DNA from: Acidobacteriaceae bacterium
GTDB taxonomy: Bacteria; Acidobacteriota; Terriglobia; Terriglobales; Acidobacteriaceae
Assembly (NCBI GenBank): GCA_003134855.1
Contig: PLCS01000014.1
Coordinates: 248,338-312,337 of the forward strand
Length of the DNA stretch: 64,000 nt
Direction of reading: 5' to 3'
The stretch's first letter is position 1. Each line of letters opens with the position of its first letter. This document shows, one piece after another, positions 27,643 through 36,040 of this stretch. The translations under genes were made by a program, and so were the position numbers. The notes beneath the pieces were generated by a model, which was given only the letters and a program-made list of their open reading frames with translations, ran no database searches and was not told the origin of the DNA.

Positions 27643-27831
27643 GCCTTGATCCTGGAGCCACCGTTACGGCTGGTACAGTACTTTTCAGTGAAAACAAATG
27701 GGTAAATGTTACTTTTTTGCGACACAATTCTCGATGTGCATATTACTTTTTTAATTACTCAAGATTGCTTGCTATTCGGCCTGGAAACACCTACATTTTC
27801 ACCGTGGGCAGTTCTGGGGGAGGGCTGCTCT
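27643..27831. other. AT-rich spacer after thrB
   Basis: A noncoding stretch with T-rich runs around 27700-27760. No gene or recognised element was seen before the terminator that follows. Confidence 0.4.
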
Positions 27832-27866
27832 AGCGCCCGTGATCCCATTGGGATCCGGGCGCTTTT
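27832..27866 (+). terminator. Rho-independent terminator between thrB and trxA
   Basis: Arms 27832-27846 and 27850-27863 pair along 14 base pairs (one bulged T at 27840), loop ATT, followed by TTTT. It is a strong candidate intrinsic terminator for the thrC-thrB transcript. As it lies about 190 bases after thrB, it could also act in a leader upstream of trxA. Confidence 0.7.
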
Positions 27867-28059
27867 AATTGCCCGCAATACGATACAGAACTTTTCTTTA
27901 CAGCATCTTACAGAGAATTCCTGCCTTGTTTCGGTCTCAGCGGCTCCGTTTTCTGTTGACGATCAGGGAGCGGGTTGCGACTTTCCCTCCTGCTGACGCA
28001 TCCCATGAAGGCCCGATAACCGCGTACACTGTATGCAGGCGGTTGCCGCAAGGAGGATC

Positions 28060-28392
28060 ATGTCTGGAGAGGGAGTTCTGGAAGTCAATGATGCAACGTT
28101 CGACCAGGAGGTGCTCAAAAGCGAGTTGCCGGTACTGGTGGATTTCTGGGCCGTATGGTGCGGCCCCTGCAAGGCGATTGCGCCGATCATCGATGCGGTC
28201 GCGGCCAAATACGCCGGCAAGCTGAAGATGGCCAAGGTGAATGTGGACGAGAATGGCGCTACGCCCTCGCGCTTCGGCATTCGCGGTATTCCGGCTTTAT
28301 TGTTATTCAAGGGCGGCAAGGTGGCCGATCAGGTCGTGGGCTTTGTTCCTCAGGATGTGATCGAAGAGAAGATCAAGAAGCTGCTGGCGTAA
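28060..28392 (+). CDS. trxA: Thioredoxin
   Basis: A 110-residue thioredoxin, a cytoplasmic disulfide reductant. The active site WCGPC has its cysteines at residues 34 and 37. The conserved GIRGIPALLLFKGGK with the cis-proline region is present. The start at 28060 follows AAGGAGG closely; an in-frame ATG-less extension upstream is not supported. It is flanked by two terminators, so it probably forms a single-gene unit. Confidence 0.94.
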   Translation: MSGEGVLEVNDATFDQEVLKSELPVLVDFWAVWCGPCKAIAPIIDAVAAKYAGKLKMAKVNVDENGATPSRFGIRGIPALLLFKGGKVADQVVGFVPQDVIEEKIKKLLA

Positions 28393-28417
28393 TCGAACTC
28401 GGCAGCATTGGACGCAG

Positions 28418-28446
28418 AAGAACCCGGCAAATCTGCCGGGTTCTTT
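28418..28446. terminator. Bidirectional rho-independent terminator between trxA and deoC
   Basis: A perfect 12-bp stem AAGAACCCGGCA/TGCCGGGTTCTT (28418-28429 and 28434-28445) with an AATC loop. T-rich ends lie on both sides, which suits the converging trxA (plus) and deoC (minus) genes. Confidence 0.8.
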
Positions 28447-28450
28447 ACTT

Positions 28451-29164
28451 TCACTGGCCCTGCTGGGCAATTGGCTCAAGGCCGAGCCGCTTCCGGCAAT
28501 CCTCCAGAATGGCTTCGGTGCGTGTAGCGCCCACGCGGCTGACGCCTATCGCGCGAACTTTGAGGAGGGTGTCGAGATCGCGTATGCCACCGGCCGCTTT
28601 CACCTGCACCCGTGCTGGGGAATGTTTGCGCATCAGCTCCAGATCGGGAAGAGTTGCGCCGCTGGATGCGTACCCGGTTGAGGTCTTCACCCAGTCAACA
28701 CCAATCTCTCCGCAAATCTCGCAGAGGCGAATCTTCGCGGTATCGTCCAGGTAAGCATTCTCAAAGATGATCTTGACCTTTGCCCCGCCGTCGTGGATTG
28801 CCTGCGTCAGTGCCAGCAGTTCTTCCCGAATATATTGCCAGTCTCCGCTGCGGGCCTTGCTGATGTTGATCACCGCATCCAGTTCCCTGCCCCCATCTTT
28901 CAACGCCTGCCGGGCTTCTGCCAACTTGATGGAGGTTGTGTGCCCGCCATGGGGAAAGCCGATGGTGGTGCTGGGGATGACCGTGGACCCGGTTAGCAGA
29001 TCGGCGCACCGGGCCAGGTAGTACGGCAGGATGCAGACGCTCGCCGCGTCATATCGAACCGCCAGCGCACAGCCCGCTTCCAGTTCCGGCACCGTCAGGG
29101 TAGGGTTGAGCAGCGAGTGATCGATCATCTTGGCGATCGATTCGTAATCATATGAACTGGTCAT
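28451..29164 (-). CDS. deoC: Deoxyribose-phosphate aldolase
   Basis: A 237-residue TIM-barrel aldolase converting 2-deoxyribose 5-phosphate to glyceraldehyde 3-phosphate and acetaldehyde in deoxynucleoside breakdown. The Schiff-base lysine lies in GVDWVKTSTGY; other family marks are IDHSLLNPTLT, STTIGFPHG and VKAAGGIRD. It begins two bases after the lexA stop on the same strand. Cotranscription with lexA implies that it may respond to DNA damage, an inference from the spacing. Confidence 0.93.
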   Translation of the reverse strand: MTSSYDYESIAKMIDHSLLNPTLTVPELEAGCALAVRYDAASVCILPYYLARCADLLTGSTVIPSTTIGFPHGGHTTSIKLAEARQALKDGGRELDAVINISKARSGDWQYIREELLALTQAIHDGGAKVKIIFENAYLDDTAKIRLCEICGEIGVDWVKTSTGYASSGATLPDLELMRKHSPARVQVKAAGGIRDLDTLLKVRAIGVSRVGATRTEAILEDCRKRLGLEPIAQQGQ

Positions 29165-29166
29165 TT

Positions 29167-29772
29167 TTACCTGTACTTGCGCAGCACGCCCAGCACGCGG
29201 CCCTGAATGGCTACCTGCGTGGCGTTGACGATGATGGGGCCCATCTCGATGTTGGAAGGTTGCAGCCGAACCAGCGAGCCTTCGGCATAAAAGCGCTTGA
29301 GCGTGGTCTCGGAGCCGTGCAGCAGAGCCACGACGATCTCGCCCTGGCGCGCCGTGCGGGTGCGCTCCACCAGCACATAATCGCCGCTGATGATGTGTTC
29401 GTCGCGCATCGAGTCGCCGCGCACCTCCAGAGCGAAGACGTCGCGGTTGCCCACCACGTCGTGCAGCGAGATGCTCTCCTCATGCTCCATCGCCTCCACC
29501 GGCATGCCGGCGGCGATGCGCCCCATCAAAGGCAGACGGTCGCTGGAACGGGTTCGAGTACCCGGCGGCAGCACGTCGATGGAGCGGCTGCGGTTATGAA
29601 CGCGGTCCAGCAACCCCTTCTTTTCAAGGTTGGTGATGTGCTTATGCACTGTGGCCAGGCTCTTGAGGCCCATGCCGCGCGCAATCTCCTCAAAGGACGG
29701 GGAGTAGCCGTTGCGCGCCACAAAGGTCTCCAGGAAGTCGAGAATCTCTTTTTGCCTTCGGGTGACAGCCAT
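29167..29772 (-). CDS. lexA: LexA repressor
   Basis: A 201-residue SOS repressor. The N-terminal winged HTH reads SPSFEEIARGMGLKSLATVHKH (about 24-45). The self-cleavage site is Ala88-Gly89 in GRIAAGMP, and the catalytic dyad is Ser121 (in GDSM) and Lys159 (in TTLKRF). RecA-stimulated cleavage would derepress its own operon with deoC. There is no Shine-Dalgarno before the ATG; a TATAAT box ends just six bases upstream, so the mRNA may be leaderless. Confidence 0.95.
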   Translation of the reverse strand: MAVTRRQKEILDFLETFVARNGYSPSFEEIARGMGLKSLATVHKHITNLEKKGLLDRVHNRSRSIDVLPPGTRTRSSDRLPLMGRIAAGMPVEAMEHEESISLHDVVGNRDVFALEVRGDSMRDEHIISGDYVLVERTRTARQGEIVVALLHGSETTLKRFYAEGSLVRLQPSNIEMGPIIVNATQVAIQGRVLGVLRKYR

Positions 29773-29778
29773 GGAGGC

Positions 29779-29806
29779 ATTATAGCGAATAAACGGCGAA
29801 CCGCAA
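29779..29806 (-). promoter_or_regulatory. Candidate lexA promoter with TATAAT next to the start codon
   Basis: On the minus strand TTGCGG (29806-29801) and a perfect TATAAT (29784-29779) are 16 bases apart. Only GCCTCC separates the -10 from the lexA ATG, so transcription would begin at or very near the start codon. Confidence 0.55.
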
Positions 29807-29827
29807 CAGTTTTTTTATCTTTTTGTC

Positions 29828-29845
29828 TTGTTCGGCAAATTGTTC
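29828..29845. promoter_or_regulatory. TTGTTC direct repeat upstream of lexA, candidate operator
   Basis: TTGTTC occurs at 29828-29833 and 29840-29845, giving GTTC-N8-GTTC. It resembles the GTTC-spacer-GTTC SOS boxes of some bacteria but the spacing is 8, not 7. It is 56-73 bases upstream of the lexA start, upstream of the proposed -35. Confidence 0.25.
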
Positions 29846-30456
29846 CCATGAGCGGGTCGGTCCAGGTTCGAGGTTACTCACCCGTTCCGACAAAAGGGCG
29901 CCCAAGTTTCCCGGAATGCCGATCGGGGATGGTGAGCAAATACAAAGTTCGGGTTAATGATGAGCCACCGATAATCAAAGAAAGTGTCTCCGCGCATCGA
30001 TTTCTCGTGCGGCGGCTCGCACGCGAGGGAAGATAATTTCGCTCAAAGAATACCTTGAGCAAACGGAATCCAATGCGCAGTCGCAAGCGGAGCCCCCCGG
30101 GCATAATCCGCGGGAGCCGGCACGGCTGATCCGCTGGCTGTTGTGTTTATGATTGCTAATTCTTTTACATTCAAGTGGTTGCGAAAAGACACGGTTATCG
30201 GACCCGCCATCGGTGAGTATCCGGCGTTGCCGGAGGATATCTCTTTTGCACTCGCCATTTTGGGAATTCCTCAAGCGCCTGTGCCGATCCTGGAATCGCC
30301 TACCCTTCTTTCTTCACTTCACCTATTGAGTTCCGTCCCCCGTAGCGTGAAGGTTAAGTGGAACCGTCCGTTAGGGCACGCTAAGCCGGGCGGTTAGAGA
30401 ACGTGAAGCAGGCAGGCGTCGCGAGTTGAGGGCGCTGCCGAGCAAGAAGGACTGCC
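29846..30456. other. Spacer upstream of an orphan response regulator
   Basis: About 600 bases without a supported gene. Two inverted repeats are visible: CGTGCG/CGCACG with a 6-base loop near 30007-30024, and a longer one at 30363-30394 (8-bp plus 4-bp stems with a GC bulge), about 60 bases before the response regulator ATG. Open frames here lack ribosome sites and protein-like composition. Confidence 0.4.
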
Positions 30457-31224
30457 ATGAGATTACTGATCGCCGAAGATGACCGGGCGCTGGGGTTATT
30501 TCTGAGCCGCGGTTTAGAGGCTGATGGGCACCGAGTCAGCATGGCCTACGATGGGGCCGCAGCGGTGGAGGCATTTCGCCAAGAGTTGCCTGACCTGACC
30601 ATTCTCGATCTCAATATGCCAATCAAGGATGGTGAGCAGGTGCTGGAAGAGGTGCGCGCGATGGACTCGGATCTGCCGGTACTGGTTCTGACCGCCCGCC
30701 AGGAGGTGGATACACGTGTCCGCTGCCTGGACCGCGGGGCCGACGACCTGATGATCAAGCCCTTCAGCCTGCATGAACTGCGAGCCCGCTGCCGGGCGCT
30801 GTTGCGGCGCAAGCGCGAGGCGCGCCTGCTGCTGCGCGCCGGCGATCTGGAACTGGACCGGCTGGACCACACCGCCCGCCGCGGCGGCCAGTCGATCCTG
30901 CTCACCAACAAGGAGTTCGCTCTTCTTGAGCACCTGATGCTCAATCGCGGGCAGTGCGTCTCGCGGGTGGAGTTGCTGGACTCGGTCTGGAATTTGGAGC
31001 CGGCGCAGACCACCAATATTGTCGACGTCTATGTCAACTATCTGCGGCGCAAGCTCAAGGACCCTCCCCCAGGGCAGCTGATCCGCACGGTGCGCGGGCA
31101 GGGCTACATGGTGCCGCCGGAGACCGACTTTGCGCTCGCCGTCTTGCCCGCGCTCTCCGTGCCCGCGATTCTGCCGGGCGTGGTGGTTCCGGCGGTGGCC
31201 GCTCCGGTTTTTGAAGCGCACTAA
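30457..31224 (+). CDS. OmpR-family response regulator (orphan)
   Basis: A 255-residue regulator. The receiver domain (about 1-115) has the acidic pocket EDD at residues 7-9, phosphoacceptor Asp51 in ILDLNMP, and Lys101 in MIKPF. A winged-helix DNA-binding domain follows (about 128-225), with NIVDVYVNYLRRKL and IRTVRGQGYMV. A hydrophobic Ala/Val/Pro tail of about 30 residues follows the wing, which is unusual for the family. AAGGA lies before the ATG. No histidine kinase is adjacent; the next gene encodes a decayed NtrC-like protein. Confidence 0.9.
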   Translation: MRLLIAEDDRALGLFLSRGLEADGHRVSMAYDGAAAVEAFRQELPDLTILDLNMPIKDGEQVLEEVRAMDSDLPVLVLTARQEVDTRVRCLDRGADDLMIKPFSLHELRARCRALLRRKREARLLLRAGDLELDRLDHTARRGGQSILLTNKEFALLEHLMLNRGQCVSRVELLDSVWNLEPAQTTNIVDVYVNYLRRKLKDPPPGQLIRTVRGQGYMVPPETDFALAVLPALSVPAILPGVVVPAVAAPVFEAH

Positions 31225-31268
31225 TTCCTTGGCTCAATCCAACTCGATCGATGTTCAGGAGAATCTTC

Positions 31269-32618
31269 ATGGCAAGCACAGTTCCCGTTTCCACCCTGCC
31301 ACTGGCCAGCCGCATCCGCCCACGCACCGCGCTGGTGGCCAGCGCCGACCGCAGCTTCCGTCAGCGGCTCTCCGAAACTCTTACCGGCCTGCGCTGGCAG
31401 GTGCGGGAGGCCGAAGGCGGCGCTCAGGCCTGGGCGGAGGCTGAGTTGTCCCTGCCCGAGGCGGTTATCGTCGACTCCTGGCTGCCCGATCTCGATCTGG
31501 CTGAATTCCTCATGGACTTCCGCACCAAGTTCCCCGATGTGGATTTGGTGACCGCCAGCGGTTCGATCACACAAGAGAGTCCGCGCGGACCCTACCGCCA
31601 GGAGCTGTTGTATGCGCTCAGGCGCACACAGGACAACGACACGGCAATCTGGAACGCGGCGCCCTCTCTCAACAAAACGACGCTGCCGCTCGATACGATG
31701 AATGGCCATGCGTGGCCGATTCCTTCCCTTCCGTCCGTGGTCCGTCAGGCTTTTCCGTCGCAGAGTGTCGCCTCCGCCGCCATCCATCCCAGCTTCCCTC
31801 ATGCGATGCCCGCCGCCGCGGGACAGCCAGTGCCCGCCATTGAACCGGCCTCCAGCGAGAGGCTGCCGGAACTGATTGGCTACGCCCCCTGCATGCTTGA
31901 AGTCAGCCGCCGCATCCGCCTGGTGGCTCCGCGTTCGACCCCGGTGCTGATCGAAGGGCCGACCGGTTCCGGCAAGGAGCTGGTAGCCGAGGCCCTGCAC
32001 CGCCTGTCAACCCGCAGCCATAAATCCTTTGTTGCCATTAACTGCGCGGCGATTCCTGAAGCTCTTCTTGAAGCCGAACTCTTCGGCCATACGCGCGGAG
32101 CTTTCACCGGCGCGGTGCAGGGGCGCGTGGGTAGAATTGAAGCCGCTGACGGAGGCACGCTGTTTCTGGATGAGATAGGCGAGATGCCTTTGGGGCTGCA
32201 ATCCAAGCTGCTGCGCTTTGTCGAGTGCGGCGAGCTGCAGCGGGTGGGCGACAACGAAACTGTGCGGGTAGACGTGCGCATCGTGGCCTCCACTCACCAG
32301 CCGCTGGCCAAGCAGACCCAGAGCGGCGCTTTTCGCGCTGACCTCTATTATCGGCTGGCCGTCTTCCTGATCCGCACCCCGTCGCTTGCCGAGCATGTCG
32401 AGGACCTGATGCTGCTGATCAATCACTTTCTTGCGCAGATGGGCCGCGAAGCGCCGATCAAGCGAGTGGAGCCGGCGGCACTGGCCAAACTGGCCGCCCA
32501 CGACTGGCCGGGCAATGTCCGCGAACTCGAACACGTATTGGAAAGGGGCGCGATTCTGGCGGGCGAAGAGGCCGTGCTGACGACGCGGGAGATCGACTTT
32601 GGGCTGGCGATAAACTGA
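31269..32618 (+). CDS. NtrC-like sigma-54 activator with degenerate receiver and no HTH
   Basis: A 449-residue protein. The N-terminal receiver-like domain has lost the usual acidic pair (ALVASAD instead of LVVDD), though Asp69 (VIVDSWLPD) remains. A Pro/Ala-rich linker spans about residues 130-195. The AAA+ core is intact: Walker A GPTGSGKE (230-237), the sigma-54 contact loop GAFTGA (277-282), Walker B TLFLDE (297-302) and arginines in FRADLYYRL. The protein ends at GEEAVLTTREIDFGLAIN without the C-terminal Fis HTH. It may therefore activate without binding its own DNA site. The ATG at 31269 follows AGGAGA at good spacing. Confidence 0.85.
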   Translation: MASTVPVSTLPLASRIRPRTALVASADRSFRQRLSETLTGLRWQVREAEGGAQAWAEAELSLPEAVIVDSWLPDLDLAEFLMDFRTKFPDVDLVTASGSITQESPRGPYRQELLYALRRTQDNDTAIWNAAPSLNKTTLPLDTMNGHAWPIPSLPSVVRQAFPSQSVASAAIHPSFPHAMPAAAGQPVPAIEPASSERLPELIGYAPCMLEVSRRIRLVAPRSTPVLIEGPTGSGKELVAEALHRLSTRSHKSFVAINCAAIPEALLEAELFGHTRGAFTGAVQGRVGRIEAADGGTLFLDEIGEMPLGLQSKLLRFVECGELQRVGDNETVRVDVRIVASTHQPLAKQTQSGAFRADLYYRLAVFLIRTPSLAEHVEDLMLLINHFLAQMGREAPIKRVEPAALAKLAAHDWPGNVRELEHVLERGAILAGEEAVLTTREIDFGLAIN

Positions 32619-32828
32619 GCCGCCCGCGCAAGATGGAGCCGGTAGCATTCCATGGCGAGTAATCGTCGCCTAGCGCGCCTTTGAGGCCTACGCCAAGTCG
32701 GTGACCTCATCACCCAGGAAACCATCAACATGATCCACGAATCGGAAACGGGACGGCCTTCGGGCCGCCTCGATGCATTGAAGAAACCCCATTACTTCCC
32801 TGCCACGCAGACTTGGGTGGCATAGGGC

Positions 32829-33269
32829 TCAGAAGCCGTGGCCGCCGCCAATCTCGATGAAGATGCCTTTGGCTTCGGCCAGCACGTGGCCTCTTGCGTC
32901 GAGAATCCGGGCTTCGGTCCAGTGCTTGCGGCCCTCGCTGCGGAGCAGGCGGCCCTCCATGCGAATCGGCGCAGCGGAGCGGACCGGGCGGCGATAGTCG
33001 ATCTCCATCCGGCCGGTTACGGCCTTCAGCCCCCGCGCGCGCACCGTTTTGCTCATCGCCTCGTCCAGCAGCGTGGCAATGATGCCGCCATGCAGGTAAC
33101 CCGGCGGACCCTCGAAGCACTCCGGAATCGTAGGCAGGCAAACCACGGCGCCATCTTCGGCGAGCAGGAACTCCAGTTGCAAGCCAATCGCATTGGCCGG
33201 GCCGCAGCCGAAGCAGCGGTTCTGGGCGATATGCGCCATGGGGGTAAGTTTTTCGGCGGGTTCTGTCAT
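32829..33269 (-). CDS. PaaI-like hotdog-fold thioesterase
   Basis: A 146-residue protein. The hotdog signature region GYLHGGIIATLLDEAM is at about residues 57-72, with the Asp/Glu expected in acyl-CoA thioesterases, and an N-terminal cysteine pair NRCFGCGPANAIGL that is common in this subgroup. It probably hydrolyses an acyl-CoA; the substrate is unknown. It lies 9 bases after the PLP-enzyme gene on the same strand, so they may be cotranscribed. Confidence 0.85.
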   Translation of the reverse strand: MTEPAEKLTPMAHIAQNRCFGCGPANAIGLQLEFLLAEDGAVVCLPTIPECFEGPPGYLHGGIIATLLDEAMSKTVRARGLKAVTGRMEIDYRRPVRSAAPIRMEGRLLRSEGRKHWTEARILDARGHVLAEAKGIFIEIGGGHGF

Positions 33270-33278
33270 TCTTCTACC

Positions 33279-34244
33279 CTATAGCCTTCCGGCCAGCACA
33301 TCCTCGTAGATCTCCCGGTCCACATTTCCGCCGGTAAGGATGATGCCGACGCGTTTGCCTTGCAGAGAATTCTTTTCCTTGAGCGCCCCGGCCAGCGCGG
33401 CCGCTCCGGCGCCCTCGGCCAGATTGTGAGTGTCCTGGTAGTAAGCGCGCATGGCGTGGGCAATCTCGGCTTCTGTGACCTCGACAATCCGGGCAACTTG
33501 CTCCCAAATGACCTCCATGGCCTGGGCGTTGGGCGTGCGGCAGGCCAGCCCATCGGCGAGGGCGGTGCGCGACGGAGCCTCCACTACCCGGCGCTCCTTG
33601 AAACTGAGCGCGTAAGAAGGAGAAGCGGCGGCCACCACGCCAATAATCTCTGTGGTCAGTCGCAGAGCGTTGCGCGCTGCGGCCATGCCGCAGATGGACG
33701 AGCCGAGGCCGATGGGCACAACCACAGCGTCGAGCGGCGGCGCGGCCTCAAAGAGTTCTAGCGCGTAGGTAGCCGTGCCCATCAGCAAACGCTCATGGAA
33801 GGAGTCGATCATGGCGAAGCCGCGCTCGGCGGCAAGCGTGCGAGCGAACTCCAGCGACTCCTGAAAGTCGTCGCCGTGCTCGATCAGTTCAGCGCCCTGA
33901 GCGATCATGGCGCGATTCTTCTCCCGGCTATTGCCGAGCGGGACAACAATGACCGCCTTCAGGCCCGCGAGCCGCGCGGCCATGGCCACTCCCTGACCGT
34001 GATTGCCGCGTGTGGCCGCCGCGACGCCAGCCAGGCCGGGCTGGGTCTCTTTGAGCCACTCGATGTAGACCAGAGCCCCGCGTAGTTTGAACGCGCCTAC
34101 AGGCGTGTGGTTTTCGTGCTTGATCCAGGCCTCGGTTCCCAGCCGCTGGTTGAGCAGCGGCCACGTGTACTGCGGCGTCGGCGGCATGGAGCGGTAGACC
34201 ACGGTCTGCGCATTGCGAATTTGGGCTAAGGAAGGAAGTTGCAT
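33279..34244 (-). CDS. PLP-dependent threonine dehydratase-like enzyme
   Basis: A 321-residue fold-type II PLP enzyme. The cofactor lysine is Lys53 in PVGAFKLRGA; ATRGNHGQGVA is the substrate/phosphate loop; the C-terminal glycine motif is IILTGGNVDREIY. It has no C-terminal ACT domain, so it resembles catabolic threonine/serine dehydratases or serine racemase rather than biosynthetic IlvA. Reaction specificity cannot be fixed from sequence alone. The PaaI-like thioesterase gene follows it. Confidence 0.85.
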   Translation of the reverse strand: MQLPSLAQIRNAQTVVYRSMPPTPQYTWPLLNQRLGTEAWIKHENHTPVGAFKLRGALVYIEWLKETQPGLAGVAAATRGNHGQGVAMAARLAGLKAVIVVPLGNSREKNRAMIAQGAELIEHGDDFQESLEFARTLAAERGFAMIDSFHERLLMGTATYALELFEAAPPLDAVVVPIGLGSSICGMAAARNALRLTTEIIGVVAAASPSYALSFKERRVVEAPSRTALADGLACRTPNAQAMEVIWEQVARIVEVTEAEIAHAMRAYYQDTHNLAEGAGAAALAGALKEKNSLQGKRVGIILTGGNVDREIYEDVLAGRL

Positions 34245-34356
34245 GATTCCAGCTTAGCGAAGACGGCTTCAGGCATGGCTTCTTCATGGAATCTTCCGAT
34301 TTCTCCGCAGTCTTTCCCCGCCTACGTGCATCGAACCAGATGGAGGGTTCCCCATC

Positions 34357-35091
<735 letters not shown>

Positions 35092-35098
35092 GTCTTCC

Positions 35099-35620
35099 TC
35101 ACTTCGCCGGCAGCGTCTCCCGGTCCCGCGAATTCATGAAGGCGCGCCGTCCGCCCTGCGAGCGCAGGTTGGGGTCATAGAGCGGCGGCCGGCCCTGCTC
35201 GGCGTTGAAGCCGCGCGCCAGCTTGGGGTTGGGCTTGAACCTGGGCGGCCCGCCGTAGAACTGCCGCGCATGGCTCACCACCATCCCCGCCCGCCCGTGC
35301 ATCGGCCGCACGATCCCACGAACCTGCACGTCCTTATCGCGGTACTTGCGCAGTTCGCCCACATCCTCGCGATCCTCCCACAGGCTCACGAGGGTAAAGC
35401 GGCACTGCTCGTCCGGCGTCTGCGGCGTGCATACGTCCAGAAACCGCGTCCCATCCGGCAACTCGACCACATCATAGATGTGCGCCGTGACGCAGACGTC
35501 CCTGTTCACCAGCTTGGTGGCTTCATCGGCCGTCACGCAGGGCTTCGGCTTGCCCGCAAAAGCCAGCGCGGGCGCAAGCACAGCCAGCAGCACAACCCAG
35601 CCGAACCGGCGCAGAGCCAC
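35099..35620 (-). CDS. Exported protein of unknown function
   Basis: A 173-residue protein with a signal peptide (about residues 1-22, ending AFAGKP). The remainder has an N-terminal part with two cysteines (PCVTADEATKLVNRDVCV) and a small beta-barrel-like region (VTAHIYDVVELPDGTRFLD ... VQVRGIVRPMHGRAGMVV) that could be an OB-type fold. The C-terminal 60 residues are basic and proline-rich. The start is GTG at 35620, chosen because TAGGAGG sits 6 bases upstream; a longer frame to 35680 is unlikely. It is convergent with sodA. Confidence 0.7.
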   Translation of the reverse strand: MALRRFGWVVLLAVLAPALAFAGKPKPCVTADEATKLVNRDVCVTAHIYDVVELPDGTRFLDVCTPQTPDEQCRFTLVSLWEDREDVGELRKYRDKDVQVRGIVRPMHGRAGMVVSHARQFYGGPPRFKPNPKLARGFNAEQGRPPLYDPNLRSQGGRRAFMNSRDRETLPAK

Positions 35621-35727
35621 AAATAGCCTCCTACGAAGACTGCCGCAATCGTAGCGCGAATCTGCCGTGAAGGGAAGCAAAACCTCACGTAATTACTCTC
35701 ATGGCCGATTTACTATGAGGGGTGTCC

Positions 35728-35970
35728 GTGGCAACGAAGACTGTGAAGCTCAGAAAGCGCGGGAACGGTCTATGGATTACCATCCCCGCGGCCATTGTGA
35801 GAGAGCGCAACCTAAAACCCGGCGATGAGGCACAGTTCGCGCAAATCGGAGAGCAGGAATTTGAGTTGGGCCGCGTTTGCAGTCAATTCGGGGCTGTCGA
35901 GAAGATTCTTACTTTTAGCCGCGTAATGCCGCCGGGACTCGTGACCAGCCAGGAAGAGGCCAATGAGTAG
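35728..35970 (+). CDS. AbrB/MazE-type antitoxin
   Basis: An 80-residue protein whose first half is a swapped-hairpin AbrB domain: KTVKLRKRGNGLWITIPAAIVRERNLKPGDEAQF. Such proteins are DNA-binding antitoxins or transition-state regulators. The GTG at 35728 is preferred to 35722 because GAGGGG lies at better spacing before it. The stop overlaps a short frame (35963-36040) that could be the remains of a toxin gene; no intact toxin follows. Confidence 0.75.
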   Translation: MATKTVKLRKRGNGLWITIPAAIVRERNLKPGDEAQFAQIGEQEFELGRVCSQFGAVEKILTFSRVMPPGLVTSQEEANE

Positions 35971-36040
35971 TAGAGTGAAATTTGTGGTTTTCCAGTTCAG
36001 AAGCGAGTCCTGGGGTACCGGCTATTTGTTCGGACCATGA
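35963..36040 (+). pseudogene. 25-codon frame where a toxin gene would be expected
   Basis: It starts with an ATG overlapping the antitoxin stop (ATGAGTAG) and runs 25 codons to a TGA. It has no recognisable domain. A toxin often starts exactly here in such operons, so this may be what is left after deletion, but it could equally be meaningless. It overlaps the end of the opposite-strand gene. Confidence 0.2.

Noticed and set aside
29152..30036. A 294-codon plus-strand frame opposite lexA reaching into the spacer
   Set aside because: Mostly antisense to lexA; the part in the spacer has no protein-like character.
30143..30397. An 84-codon plus-strand frame before the response regulator
   Set aside because: No Shine-Dalgarno, no domain, and it contains the leader hairpin. 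Likely noncoding.
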